From: Haloferula sp. BvORR071
GTDB lineage: Bacteria; Verrucomicrobiota; Verrucomicrobiia; Verrucomicrobiales; Akkermansiaceae
Length of the DNA: 64,000 bases
Assembly: GCF_000739615.1 (NCBI RefSeq)
Contig: NZ_BATP01000007.1
Location: 310,001-374,000 of the forward strand
Direction of reading: 5' to 3'
Shown here piece by piece: positions 22,589 through 32,479 of the stretch. A program made the translations under genes and the position numbers. Below the pieces are notes generated by a model that was not told where the DNA came from, made no database searches, and worked only from the letters and a program-made list of their open reading frames with translations. How positions within the stretch are numbered: the stretch's first letter is position 1; every line of letters starts with the position of its first letter.

Positions 22589-25500
22589 ATGAACGCACGA
22601 CCACGGTTCTCTCCTCCTTGGTATCTTGTCGCCCTTCCCTTCCCGGCCTTCCTCGCCATGCCCTGCGCCGCTCAGGTGGTCGCCAGCGAGTGGAATCACT
22701 TCAGCGGAAATTGGAACGTCGCCGCCAACTGGAACCCGGCCGATGTCCCGGACAATGGTGGCGGCTTCACCTATGACGTGCAGATCGGCAACCTACCGGT
22801 CGCCACCAATGCCCAAATCACCTTCGTCCCGGAAGACGGCGCGACCGATACCATCACCTCGCTGTCCTTGTCCTCCGGAGTGGACTTCTTCACGAATGGC
22901 AACCAGCTCAGCATGACCGGCCTCACGACGGTCTCCGGAGCCAACACCACACTGCGATTGGAACCACACGCGACGCCATCGGTGGACGCCCTCACCTCGC
23001 TTAATCTAAATCTCGTCAGCGGCGGCTTCCTGGTCGCCCAGGGTGGTAGCGCCAGCATCACCAGCCAGCTCCAGATCCTCAGCGGCTCCAATCTGTTGGG
23101 CTACGGCACGATCAACCTGGGCGATAGCGATGCGGTGGTCGAACAGGCCTTCGACAATAGCGCGCTGATCCAGGTGCAGGGCACCACCCAGATTCCCGCC
23201 ACCCTCACCCTCCACACCAATGGTGTGGATACCATCGATCTCGACGGCGACAACGAGCTCGGCGTGGTCGACGTCTCGAATGCTTCCTCCGACCTCGAGT
23301 TTGATACCCTGCACCTGATCGTGGATGGCCCCTTGGCCGATCCCTTCGGATCCACCGCCCCCGGCGCTGAGCTACAAATCGGTCAGCGCGATACGATCAC
23401 CTTCAACGACGACTTCGCGATCGCTGCGAACGCCAAGGTCATCATGGACGGTGGTACCGATGTCGCCACGATCAACGGTCCGGCCGCCATCACCGATATC
23501 CAGGGTGCGGCCTTCACCATCGCCGGTGCCGCGGAGATCGACAACAACATGAGCTTCACCGGCACGGCGAACACGATCACCCTGGCTGCCGCCGGATCAC
23601 TCCGACTGAATGGCAATGTCGACATCGCGGATGCCTCTGCCATCTCCCTGACCAGCACCTCGGAACTTATCGTCGGCGGCGATGTCGTCATCTCCGAGGC
23701 CGCGGGCGACTTCAACTGGGACGGTCCCGGGATCGCCACCACCACCATCGATGGCAGCGGCCAACTCTCCTTCTTCGTCAATCGCATCGATACCAGCGAC
23801 GACATCTATGGCGGCAATCTCAACCTCCAGGCGAATGGCGACCTACTGGTGGATAACGTCGCCAACTTCTGGACTATGGCCGGTGTGCTCACCAAGAGCG
23901 GCTTCGGCACCTCCCTGGTGGCGGGCGATGCAATGAGCGTCACCGGCACCATCAACGTGAATGCAGGCCTGCTGGATCTCCCCACCGCTACCCTGACGAG
24001 CGCGGCTCACGTCACCACCAATGCCGAGCTCCGCCTCGGTCCGGCATCGGTCCTTGCCGGACCGAATACCCTCACCGGTACCGGCCTGCTGCGGATGGAG
24101 GGCACATCCACCATCTCTGCCAACACTACGCTCAATGTCGCCAACTTCGATTGGGACGGCCTTGGCTCCGGCACGACTCAGACGATCAATGACGGTGTCG
24201 CCTTCACCATCAACTCCACGCTTTGGGATCCCGATGACGCCGGTGACGTGGATGACAACATCAACCTCGGCGGCAATGGTGCTCAGCTCATCGTGAACGG
24301 CATCCCAACCTGGACCATGGCCCGCACGATCAATGCGAATACGGCCGCGCTCGGCACCGCCACCATCGGCGGCAGCGCCGTGTTACTTCTGGAAGGCCCT
24401 TCCGCGGCCATGAACGTGGATGGCAATACCAACGTAACCGGACCCATCACCTTCGGCACGACATCATTCACCAGCATTGATGCCGGGATGATTCTCGATC
24501 TTGGGTCCACTGCGACCTTCAAAGGCGGCACCATCACGGGAGCCGGCAACTTCAAGCCCGCCAATTCCAATCTCGTCACCGCCAGCAGCAGCATCAACTC
24601 GACGAACTTCGATTTCGATTCCGGCAACTGGACGATCCAGGACGGATCCCTGCTCACGGTCAATGTAGGCGACTACGACCCGGATGTTCCGGACAACGCC
24701 TTCAACGGGATCATCAACCTCAACAACAGCGACATCAGCGTGAACACAGGCGATGCGGAGTTCATCATGGACCGCATCCTCAGCATGAGTTCCACCGAAG
24801 TGGGAGAGGTCACCCAGTGGAGCGGTGAACCACTGGATATCGGCAATGACGCCAATACGCTCAGTGCCGCGCTCAATGTCACCGGCACCCAGATCAGCCG
24901 CATCAGCTCACAGGTTGATTTCAACTCGGATGCTGATGTGGACATCGCCGCCGGAGCCACACTCGACCTCACCGGCACCGTCAACTTCGATACCGTGAAC
25001 GGCTTGGACAAAGCCGAGTTCACCGGTGGGGGCACTCTCGACTTCAGCGGCGCGGTCAATGTCAACGAGGCCACGACCATCAACATGGCCGGCGGCGGCA
25101 TCGTGGACTTCGACGGTATCGATGTCGTCGGCGACACGATCAACGTCGATGCTCCGCTCACCATCAATGCCGCGACCATGAGTTCCTTCGGCAAGAACAA
25201 CGCGTCCGGCACCAATGTCCTGGAAATCGACAATGCCGTGGGCACCGGCAAGCTCACCGTTACCCTCGATAGCGCGACCCGGGAATGGACAATCAATCCC
25301 GCGGGCACCCTGGCCCTGATCAACGACAACACCAGCGCCGTCCTCTTGACCGGCAACGATGTCAATCTCAACGGCAGCACCAACGTCACCGGCGAAGTCG
25401 AAGTCACCGCCCGCGTAGACATCGGCGGCACGGTCAATCTCAACACTGCCGCCGAACCCCTACACCTCTCCGGCGGCCTGCTTGATACCGATCCGAACAT

Positions 25501-27163
25501 GATCCTCGGCGGCACCATCAATGGCCCGGGCGTGCTCAACGCCCCGACCAATCGCGAGCTGCGCGGTTTCGGCACCATCAATGCCGCGATCGATTTCGAC
25601 GGCCTCGCGTCCCTTCGCGCGGACGACGGCATGCTGACGATCAACGGCAGCATCGATGATGTGAGCACCATCGGCACGGCCAATGCCAGCGGCTTCCTGA
25701 ACGTGGTGAATGCCTGGAACAGCAGCGTGGCCACCGGCGTGGTCCTGGCCGGCGGCGAGTTGAAGGGCGGTGCCATCACCGTGGCCAACGCCGGCGGCAT
25801 CCGCGGCCTCGGCTTGGTCTCCTCGCGGGTGTTCAACAACACCCGCCTGCAAGGAGACGTCGGCACCTTGGTGGTCAAGACCGCCGCCAACGACAACGAT
25901 TGGGACGGCACGGGAAACACCGGACAGCTCACCGCCTCGAATGGCGGCACGCTCGAGGTGAATGACAATGCCACCTTCAACTTCGGCGGCACGGTTATCG
26001 CCGATCATGGCCGTGTATACGCCAAGGGCTTCGGCATGAACTTCGGCGCGACTTCGACCGTGAGCCTGCTCGCGGGCACCTTCGAAGCTGACGAATCGAC
26101 GGCTTTCAATGGAGCCATCGCCGCCGGTGCCGGCGGCCCCTCCACACTCAAGGTGCAGGTCAACCGCTTCATGACTCTGGCCGCCACCAGCCACACCACG
26201 CTGGCCAGCGACCTGAAGCTGCAAAGCAACAACATCGAGCTAAAAGCCGGCGCCACCATCACCGGGCCAGGGGCCGTGATCGTGGACACCGGTTCGCACA
26301 TGGTGACGGACAACCTGGCGCAAATCGACACGCTGCTAGATCTCCGTGGCGATCTCAGCCCCGGCGGTTTCGAGATCATCGGTCGCTTGAACGTTCAGGA
26401 CTTCCAGCAGGGACCGGACTCCACCCTTCACATCGAACTCACCGGAACCAGCCTGAACCAATTCGACCGCGTGGTGGTGAACGGCGCGGCGATTCTCGCC
26501 GGTCGCTTGGAGATCGATATCGATGGCGGCTTCGTCCCGGTGGCGGGCCAAACCTTCGACATTCTCTCAGCGCCCGCCGGCATCAGCGGTCAATTCAATG
26601 GCGTGGAGCTTTCAGGATTACCCGCCGATCTCGTGCCGGTCGTCAGCTATCCCCCCGGTGTGGCGCGGATCACCATGGTTTCCGGCACCCTCTATGACCT
26701 CTGGATCCAATCCTTCGCTGCGTTGACGAATCCCGCCGACCGACTGAAGACCGCCGATCCGGATCATGATGGCTTCGACAACCTCACCGAGTTCGCGCTC
26801 AACGGGAATCCGACCCAAGCCAAGGGCATCGACAAGCAGTATCCCAAGATCGCCCCCGTCGGTGCCGAGAATGCTTTCACCCTCACCGTGCCAATCCGCA
26901 TCCAAGCAGGACCAGTCGACTACACCCCCGGTGTCGATCTTCTCGACGACAGCGCCACTTTCCGCTACGCGATCGTGGCCTCTGATGACCTGCAGTCATT
27001 CCCACTCACCGTGACCGAGGTCACGGGTGCAAATGCGGACGCGATCCAAGCCGGCCTGCCTCTGCCTGACCCGGGCTGGGAGTTGCGCACCTTCCGCAGC
27101 CCCGGCCCCGTCGAAGGAGATCCCAAGGAGTTCATGCGCGTTCTCGTGGTTCCCTTCCCTTGA
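22589..27163 (+). CDS. Giant secreted beta-strand-repeat surface protein
   Basis: A 1524-aa exported protein with a signal peptide at about residues 1-29 (ending AMPCAAQ). The next segment, WNHFSGNWNVAANWNPADVPDN, is typical of proteins with autotransporter-associated beta-strand repeats. About 1300 residues of parallel beta-helix-like sequence follow, full of short Asn/Thr/Gly/Asp-rich strands (LNVTGTQIS, GGTINGPGVLN, NLGGNGAQLIV). The C-terminal ~170 residues carry the globular module often seen in Verrucomicrobiota exoproteins (DPDHDGFDNLTEFALNGNP, then FRYAIVASDDLQSF). There is no C-terminal beta-barrel and no PEP-CTERM tail, so it is not a classical autotransporter; how it is exported is not visible. 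Adhesion or a surface-layer role is a guess from the architecture. Confidence 0.87.
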   Translation: MNARPRFSPPWYLVALPFPAFLAMPCAAQVVASEWNHFSGNWNVAANWNPADVPDNGGGFTYDVQIGNLPVATNAQITFVPEDGATDTITSLSLSSGVDFFTNGNQLSMTGLTTVSGANTTLRLEPHATPSVDALTSLNLNLVSGGFLVAQGGSASITSQLQILSGSNLLGYGTINLGDSDAVVEQAFDNSALIQVQGTTQIPATLTLHTNGVDTIDLDGDNELGVVDVSNASSDLEFDTLHLIVDGPLADPFGSTAPGAELQIGQRDTITFNDDFAIAANAKVIMDGGTDVATINGPAAITDIQGAAFTIAGAAEIDNNMSFTGTANTITLAAAGSLRLNGNVDIADASAISLTSTSELIVGGDVVISEAAGDFNWDGPGIATTTIDGSGQLSFFVNRIDTSDDIYGGNLNLQANGDLLVDNVANFWTMAGVLTKSGFGTSLVAGDAMSVTGTINVNAGLLDLPTATLTSAAHVTTNAELRLGPASVLAGPNTLTGTGLLRMEGTSTISANTTLNVANFDWDGLGSGTTQTINDGVAFTINSTLWDPDDAGDVDDNINLGGNGAQLIVNGIPTWTMARTINANTAALGTATIGGSAVLLLEGPSAAMNVDGNTNVTGPITFGTTSFTSIDAGMILDLGSTATFKGGTITGAGNFKPANSNLVTASSSINSTNFDFDSGNWTIQDGSLLTVNVGDYDPDVPDNAFNGIINLNNSDISVNTGDAEFIMDRILSMSSTEVGEVTQWSGEPLDIGNDANTLSAALNVTGTQISRISSQVDFNSDADVDIAAGATLDLTGTVNFDTVNGLDKAEFTGGGTLDFSGAVNVNEATTINMAGGGIVDFDGIDVVGDTINVDAPLTINAATMSSFGKNNASGTNVLEIDNAVGTGKLTVTLDSATREWTINPAGTLALINDNTSAVLLTGNDVNLNGSTNVTGEVEVTARVDIGGTVNLNTAAEPLHLSGGLLDTDPNMILGGTINGPGVLNAPTNRELRGFGTINAAIDFDGLASLRADDGMLTINGSIDDVSTIGTANASGFLNVVNAWNSSVATGVVLAGGELKGGAITVANAGGIRGLGLVSSRVFNNTRLQGDVGTLVVKTAANDNDWDGTGNTGQLTASNGGTLEVNDNATFNFGGTVIADHGRVYAKGFGMNFGATSTVSLLAGTFEADESTAFNGAIAAGAGGPSTLKVQVNRFMTLAATSHTTLASDLKLQSNNIELKAGATITGPGAVIVDTGSHMVTDNLAQIDTLLDLRGDLSPGGFEIIGRLNVQDFQQGPDSTLHIELTGTSLNQFDRVVVNGAAILAGRLEIDIDGGFVPVAGQTFDILSAPAGISGQFNGVELSGLPADLVPVVSYPPGVARITMVSGTLYDLWIQSFAALTNPADRLKTADPDHDGFDNLTEFALNGNPTQAKGIDKQYPKIAPVGAENAFTLTVPIRIQAGPVDYTPGVDLLDDSATFRYAIVASDDLQSFPLTVTEVTGANADAIQAGLPLPDPGWELRTFRSPGPVEGDPKEFMRVLVVPFP

Positions 27164-27245
27164 ACTCGGCCGCGGCCATCATTCCAAACTCGCCGCTCCA
27201 TTCCCATGGTGGGCAAGACATCTTCGGGTCTAAAATCGCCGCCGC

Positions 27246-27494
27246 ATGAGCTGGCCGCCTGCACCCGACCGCTTCGAAAAGCGCATCCGCTTCGGCTGCG
27301 GCTCCATCACCGGCTTCCTCCTTCTCGGCCTGATCCTGCTCTTCTTCATCGAGACACCTGAGATGCCGGGCTGGTATCTCCCTGCGGTCGCGGGAGGCGC
27401 TCTCATTGCCGGCCTTCTAGCTCTCCGCTTCGGAGACAAATTCTACCACGGCCTCCTCACCGTCCTCTCTTGGATTACAGGGGTCGGCTTCTAG
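27246..27494 (+). CDS. Small two-TM membrane protein
   Basis: An 82-aa protein with membrane segments at about residues 20-37 (ITGFLLLGLILLFFIE) and 44-60 (YLPAVAGGALIAGLLAL), a basic N-terminus (RFEKRIRFG) and a short amphipathic tail. I do not recognise a family. It begins 82 bp after the giant surface protein gene, so it could be co-transcribed. It ends in a 4-bp convergent overlap with the FAD oxidoreductase gene. Its even codon use and clear topology argue for a real gene. Confidence 0.75.
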   Translation: MSWPPAPDRFEKRIRFGCGSITGFLLLGLILLFFIETPEMPGWYLPAVAGGALIAGLLALRFGDKFYHGLLTVLSWITGVGF

Positions 27495-28446
27495 CGAAGC
27501 CCCGCCAGATCCAACTCCGGGTCAATGCTACCGCCACCTTCCAGCCACGCATTCAATCTCGCCGCCACTCCCGGCGCGTAAAGGGATCCCTTCGATCCCA
27601 GTCCGTTGAACACCACACGAGCATCATCCAACTGACCGATCACCGGCTGACTCTTCCGCACGATCGGCCTGATCCCCGCCTCATGCACGATCACTTCGAA
27701 CTGATCGTCTCCACCCAACAGCCGCAAAATCCCTTCGATCCTCTCGCGCCCCGCGACAGTCGGCAGCGCATCCAGAGGCTCCCAAACATAGGTCGAGCCC
27801 GCCTTGAACATTCCCTCGCCCAAGGGCACCAGCCAGCCCCCGCCCCCAATCGAAATCCGCTCCTGCGACCATGCCGGTGCCCGCACCGTCAGGATCTCTC
27901 CCTTCGCGCAGCGATGCTTTCCCAAACGCCCCGCGATCAATCCCGCCGCCCCCTCGCACATTACTTCGTCCTCCCCCTCAGCAAGATCCCGTCGAGCCGC
28001 TTCAAAAAAACGCTGCGTCCCCTCACAGAACTCCCGCGTCGCGACTCGTCCCCCACCCCTCAGCACCACCACCGCCCGCCATCCCGGCAGCGCATCTTCA
28101 GTCACGCTCTCAATCCACGGCGACGCCGCCTCCAGCTTCCCGGAAACCTTCGCCCACTCCTTCTCGCCCACCAAGCGCCACACCGGCAGTGGATGCCAGA
28201 TCCGCCTTCCTAACAGCTCCGCCACCCGCCCATAAAACTCACACGCCTCCGGCAGAAACTCCCCAAGCCGCCACGATGGGCTGAAGTTCTGTCCCGTCAC
28301 GGGATTGATCAATCCGGCCGCCACCCGCGAAGAAGCCCTGGCAAACCCAGCATCCTCCCACGAGAAGGCCTGCCCGCGGAAATGCCGCTGCCAGGCAAGG
28401 CAACAGCCCGCCAAACCCATGCCTGTGATGTGGACTGCGCGTTCGA
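27491..28446 (-). CDS. FAD-dependent oxidoreductase (DAO/glycine-oxidase-like) with probable ATC start
   Basis: About 318 aa. The N-terminal Rossmann strand and dinucleotide motif read AVHITGMGLAGCCLAW, and conserved DAO elements follow (ASSRVAAGLINPVTGQ; GIRPIVRKSQPVIGQ; VFNGLGSKGSLYAPG near the C-terminus). The family oxidises amines or amino acids using FAD. The first ATG in frame (28420) is the Met inside GMGLAG, so starting there would delete the first strand. Upstream, the frame reads TGA GAC TCA TCC ATC GAA CGC GCA GTC, with no ATG, GTG or TTG before the stop. An ATC start at 28446 would restore a normal N-terminus. A start-codon mutation or sequencing error is the alternative. It lies 32 bp after the sialidase gene. 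At about 318 aa it is slightly short for the family. Confidence 0.75.
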
Positions 28447-28478
28447 TGGATGAGTCTCAGCGAGCACCCACGCGGCAG

Positions 28479-30422
28479 TCAATCGCCCGTCGGGAGTCGC
28501 AGGAAATACAGCCCCCCGCTGCCCTCATAGATCACCCCCAAATGCTTCTCATCCACTGGCGCAAGACAGGAATACCCGAAGCAATCCCGCGAATCGTAGA
28601 GCCACTGCGTCTTCTCCGGCCAGGTCATCCCCTGATCCGGCGATCGCTTCAGCGTCATCATTTTCCGTCCCTTCACACTGTCCGGATTCGAGAACCACTG
28701 CGCTCCCTTCCAAGCCAGAAGGCTGCCCATACACACAGGCTCACGCAGCGCCTTGCGGTCCGTTGCATGCAGCTCCCAGCTCGCACCGAGATCCTTCGTC
28801 ACCGCAACCGTCCGCGCGCCGCCGCGGTTGTCCCGGCAATTGATCATGATCGAGCCATCGTCCAACTGCGCGATCTGCGCCTCCGTGGTATCGCTCTTTA
28901 CCCCGCTGCCCACCTGCCAGGTCGTGCCGCCGTCCTTGGAGGCAATCATCGTCGACCACGGCTTGCCGTCCGCAGCCCGATACTGCGCGGCGAAGGCCAA
29001 AGTCCCATCCTTGAGCACGATCCCCGCTCCCGGCCCGTTGAAGAACAGCTTCCACTCGGGCTTCTTCATCTGGGATGTTAGATTGACGGGCTTCGACCAG
29101 CTCTTGCCGTCATCATCGCTATGGGCCAGCACCAGTTGCCCGGTTTCCTCCGGCGTCATCCCCGGACCGGAGCCATTCCAGGCGCGATTGCCATGGCTCC
29201 ACAACGCGGCGATCCAAAGCCGCCCGGTGTTCAGGTCGGCCAGGATCGCGGGATCGCCCACTCCATCGTGACCGTGCTTCGGGTCATCGCCCATGTCGAC
29301 CGCCACCCGCATCGGCTCCCAAGTCTGCCCACCATCGGTCGACCGCGAAACACCCACGTCGATGTTCGCCGGCAAGTCGCCGCTGTGGTCGTAGCGGATG
29401 TCATAGGCAGCCACCAAGGTCCCCGCCTTGCTGCGCACCAAGCCCGGAATGCGATAGCTCTTCGAACGATCATCCCCCGGCAAGCGCAACGCATACCCGA
29501 TCCGTTGTCCCCCCGGTGGCGAAACTACAGCGGGCTCCAAAGTTCCGCCGGACGTCTCCACACGCACCAAGCCCGCATCGATCAGCCCATCCAGTGAAGC
29601 GCTCTCCTTCAAGAGCGCGGAAACCCAGAACCAATGCTCCCCTGAAGCCATACGATACTTGCCATCCAGCGACACCCGCTTCACGGCCTTCGCCTTCTCC
29701 GCGACCAACTCCCTCGGCCCCTCCGCCGGATTGGCACTGCCGGTCCACAGCTCCAGCTTCGCGATCTCCTCCAACACCGTGGTCCCCTCAAGACTCAGCT
29801 CGATGGAATTCAAATCCACAGCCCCTTCGCTGCCGTCCACCGTGATCTTGAAGCCTAGCACCGGATTGAACTTCGCGCGGATCAAGGCCGGACATACCGG
29901 CTGCACCGTCTCCACACCCACCAACTTCGCGGGACCTGGCTTCAGCACGCTCAGATCATCCAGCATCACCCCGGCATCTGCAGGTGCCGTCGCACGAAAG
30001 CGCAGCTCGCGCGTCCCTTGGGGAATATCCACCCTGACTTCAGCCAGGAAGCCTCCCGCCTGGATCTCCTTGCTCGCATCCCGGATCTCCCGCCAAGCAT
30101 CCGTACCGCGCGCATCAATGCGGAACCCAAAGGGATCACGCTTCGTCCAGCGCTCCGCATGAAAGGCCAGCACCGCGCCCCTATCAGCTGTCGACGCCAG
30201 AGCCAGCAGCACCGTGGATTCACCCTCCCCCGCCAGCCGCAGCGATTGCTTCCCGCTTTTAGCATGCCCGTCCTCGATCCGCGCGTGCACCCCATCCGCT
30301 GTGAAGGTGCCCACCGTGGTTTTGAACTCCTTCAGAGCCCCGGCGGGTGCCGACTCAAACGACTCCGCCGCAACCAGAGGCAGGCTCGGCAACAGCAACA
30401 AAAGTGACGCGGCTAACTTCAT
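28479..30422 (-). CDS. Secreted exo-alpha-sialidase
   Basis: A 647-aa exported protein (signal peptide MKLAASLLLLLPSLPLVAA) that would release terminal sialic acids from glycans. Residues about 20-180 look like a jelly-roll lectin-type domain (LDDLSVLKP at its end) and about 190-310 like the beta-sandwich often found before sialidase domains. The propeller starts with the YRIP motif (KSYRIPGLVRSKAG, about residue 320). Asp-box repeats are SRSTDGGQTW, SDDDGKSW, SKDGGTTW, TKDLGASW and SPDQGMTW. ATG 30422 overlaps the hexosaminidase stop (ATGA), so the two are translationally coupled; upstream in-frame ATGs read through that gene in antisense-like sequence. Confidence 0.93.
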   Translation of the reverse strand: MKLAASLLLLLPSLPLVAAESFESAPAGALKEFKTTVGTFTADGVHARIEDGHAKSGKQSLRLAGEGESTVLLALASTADRGAVLAFHAERWTKRDPFGFRIDARGTDAWREIRDASKEIQAGGFLAEVRVDIPQGTRELRFRATAPADAGVMLDDLSVLKPGPAKLVGVETVQPVCPALIRAKFNPVLGFKITVDGSEGAVDLNSIELSLEGTTVLEEIAKLELWTGSANPAEGPRELVAEKAKAVKRVSLDGKYRMASGEHWFWVSALLKESASLDGLIDAGLVRVETSGGTLEPAVVSPPGGQRIGYALRLPGDDRSKSYRIPGLVRSKAGTLVAAYDIRYDHSGDLPANIDVGVSRSTDGGQTWEPMRVAVDMGDDPKHGHDGVGDPAILADLNTGRLWIAALWSHGNRAWNGSGPGMTPEETGQLVLAHSDDDGKSWSKPVNLTSQMKKPEWKLFFNGPGAGIVLKDGTLAFAAQYRAADGKPWSTMIASKDGGTTWQVGSGVKSDTTEAQIAQLDDGSIMINCRDNRGGARTVAVTKDLGASWELHATDRKALREPVCMGSLLAWKGAQWFSNPDSVKGRKMMTLKRSPDQGMTWPEKTQWLYDSRDCFGYSCLAPVDEKHLGVIYEGSGGLYFLRLPTGD

Positions 30423-32422
30423 TCGGGCTTCAGGTCGGAGGAATAGCACATCCCGGTGGTATCGCCCACCGGAATGAAGGTGAACATCCATTTCCAGTCG
30501 CTCTTGCGATGCGGGATCTTGAGCAACACCTCGTTCCACCCTTGCTTGAGCGGTACGACCGAGGGCTCCCGGAAAAAGTAATCCTCATTGGTGAAGGGCG
30601 TTTCATCATTCTTCACCATCGGCGCGGCATTCTGCCAGACCGGCGGATCGATGAAGCGGCCGTTCACCCGGATCCACGGCTTCTTGGCGTGCCACTCACC
30701 CTGCTTGAAGCTCGCCGCCCCGCGCCGGTCGGATCGCGAGCTTCCATGAAAGCCCATCCACGCGGGCATCTGCTGCGCCTTGGGAGACCACACCTGCATC
30801 AGCGCGTAGCAGGTCCCCTCCGCCTCCTTCACCGGTGCCCCGAAGCCGAAGAAATGCTTCAGATACACGGTCGCCGCCCCGAAGCCGCGGTCCATCCAGC
30901 GGTAGGTCTTGCCATCTACCTTGTAGGTGTCCCGTAGCTCGCCCTCCACCGGAAAGCTCTTCTCCACATCGCCACCATGCGGGAAGGGCCCGATGACCCG
31001 CCAGCGCAACTCGGTCTGCTTGAAGTAGGGGAATTCCTTGTCGTGGAAGAAGCGCGCTTTGTGGTCGAGCAAACGGCCCTCGAACTCCACGAAGCGCGCA
31101 TACTCTGGCGTGCCCGGCGGCGGCAGATTCGCCCAATACTGTTCATGGTCATCCCACTCGACACCCCGCCAGAGGGATTCCGCGAAGGTGAGCATGGCGG
31201 GGTAGATCGGGTTCTGGCGTAGTTGGTCGCGCTCGTTCTCGATGCGGATATCCGGCCAGGAACACAGGATTCCACCCAGCGCCCGCGCATCGCCATGCGG
31301 CTGCCGGCAGGGTTGCTGGAACAAGAAGGTGGAAACCACCTCAAAGGGATCGATGTGATTCAGGTAGGTTGAGCGGCTATCGATGAAGGGATTCTCCGGC
31401 AGCGGATTGGCGCGCGCCCAGAGCTGCGTGATCCGCCGCTTGTCCGCGGGGTCCTCGATCCCCGCCCGCCAGCCGATGACCTCGCGACCGAGACTGCGGA
31501 CATGCGCTGCCATCTCCGGCAGGAAGCTCGCATCGACCTGCTCCTCCTTGCCCCGCACCTCATCGGTGCCCAGATGAATATAGGGCATCTCCTCCGGAGT
31601 CGCGAGCGAGGCCAGCTCCGTCAGCAGGTCCTTGAGGATCTGCCGGCTCTCCGGCGCATTCATGGACTTGATCCCCAGCGCCTGGCGCAGCGCGCGGCTG
31701 TGCCCGGGCATGTCCATCTCCGGAATCAGGGTGATCCCTCGCTCCCGGCAGTAGCGCAGTAGCTCGCGGAATTCACGATGAGTGTAGTACTTCCCCGGCT
31801 GCCGCGTCATCGCTGAGGCGGCGGTGACCTCCGGGTGCACCTTGCTCTCCAATCGCCAGCCCGGGTTGTCCGTGAAGTGGAAATGGAAGACGTTGAGCTT
31901 GTAGCGCGCCATCACCTCGATCTGCTCCTTGAGCAATTCCGGCGACTGGTAGTTGCGACCGCTATCCAGCATGAAGCCACGCACCGGAAATGCCGGCCAA
32001 TCCGCAATGCCAACACAAGGCAGTGCCACCCTGCCCTCCTCACTGCGGAGCAGTTGCCGCATCGTCTCTGCGGCATGGATCATCCCACTGCCATCCGCGC
32101 TCGTTACGGTGATCGCTTGGGAACTCACCTCTAATCGATAGGCCCCCTCGAAACCGTGGGGGTTCTTCACCTCTCCACGGCGGAGTTCGATATCCGCCCC
32201 ATGATCCACCCGCAGGGCCTTCAATCCACATTCCTTCAGCACCGCTATCAACCGCGCCGCATCATTGGGCTCAGCTGTTAGAATCTTCACCTCCCGCCCC
32301 AGTAGCTTCTTTCCCTGACCTTCCGTGATCTCGCAGGGCATAGGAATCAGTGACGGCATCGCGCCCAAGGGCGAAACCAGCACAAGTAGGAAGAGGAGTC
32401 TCCACGGCACGCGGGAGAGCAT
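30419..32422 (-). CDS. Secreted GH20 beta-N-acetylhexosaminidase
   Basis: A 667-aa exported protein (signal peptide about residues 1-21) that removes terminal GlcNAc or GalNAc. The GH20 non-catalytic domain covers about 22-145 (SLIPMPCEITEGQGKKLLG). The TIM barrel starts at FPVRGFMLDSGRNY and contains NVFHFHFTDNPGWRLE, GITLIPEMDMPGHSRAL and the catalytic pair Asp287-Glu288 in YIHLGTDEV. The last ~190 residues form an extra beta-rich domain (RWRVIGPFPHGGD and onward) that may bind substrate. It works naturally with the sialidase downstream, since sialic acid caps must be removed before hexosamines. It lies 57 bp after the HTH regulator. Confidence 0.94.
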   Translation of the reverse strand: MLSRVPWRLLFLLVLVSPLGAMPSLIPMPCEITEGQGKKLLGREVKILTAEPNDAARLIAVLKECGLKALRVDHGADIELRRGEVKNPHGFEGAYRLEVSSQAITVTSADGSGMIHAAETMRQLLRSEEGRVALPCVGIADWPAFPVRGFMLDSGRNYQSPELLKEQIEVMARYKLNVFHFHFTDNPGWRLESKVHPEVTAASAMTRQPGKYYTHREFRELLRYCRERGITLIPEMDMPGHSRALRQALGIKSMNAPESRQILKDLLTELASLATPEEMPYIHLGTDEVRGKEEQVDASFLPEMAAHVRSLGREVIGWRAGIEDPADKRRITQLWARANPLPENPFIDSRSTYLNHIDPFEVVSTFLFQQPCRQPHGDARALGGILCSWPDIRIENERDQLRQNPIYPAMLTFAESLWRGVEWDDHEQYWANLPPPGTPEYARFVEFEGRLLDHKARFFHDKEFPYFKQTELRWRVIGPFPHGGDVEKSFPVEGELRDTYKVDGKTYRWMDRGFGAATVYLKHFFGFGAPVKEAEGTCYALMQVWSPKAQQMPAWMGFHGSSRSDRRGAASFKQGEWHAKKPWIRVNGRFIDPPVWQNAAPMVKNDETPFTNEDYFFREPSVVPLKQGWNEVLLKIPHRKSDWKWMFTFIPVGDTTGMCYSSDLKPE

Positions 32423-32479
32423 GCCAGCCCCCCGGTCGCGGCGGGAGAGGCGGACTCTGGTCTGCCCGGCAGACCAGTT

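Noticed and set aside
26600..27163. PEP-CTERM sorting signal in the 1524-aa protein
   Set aside because: The C-terminus ends RVLVVPFP with no PEP motif, membrane helix or basic tail.
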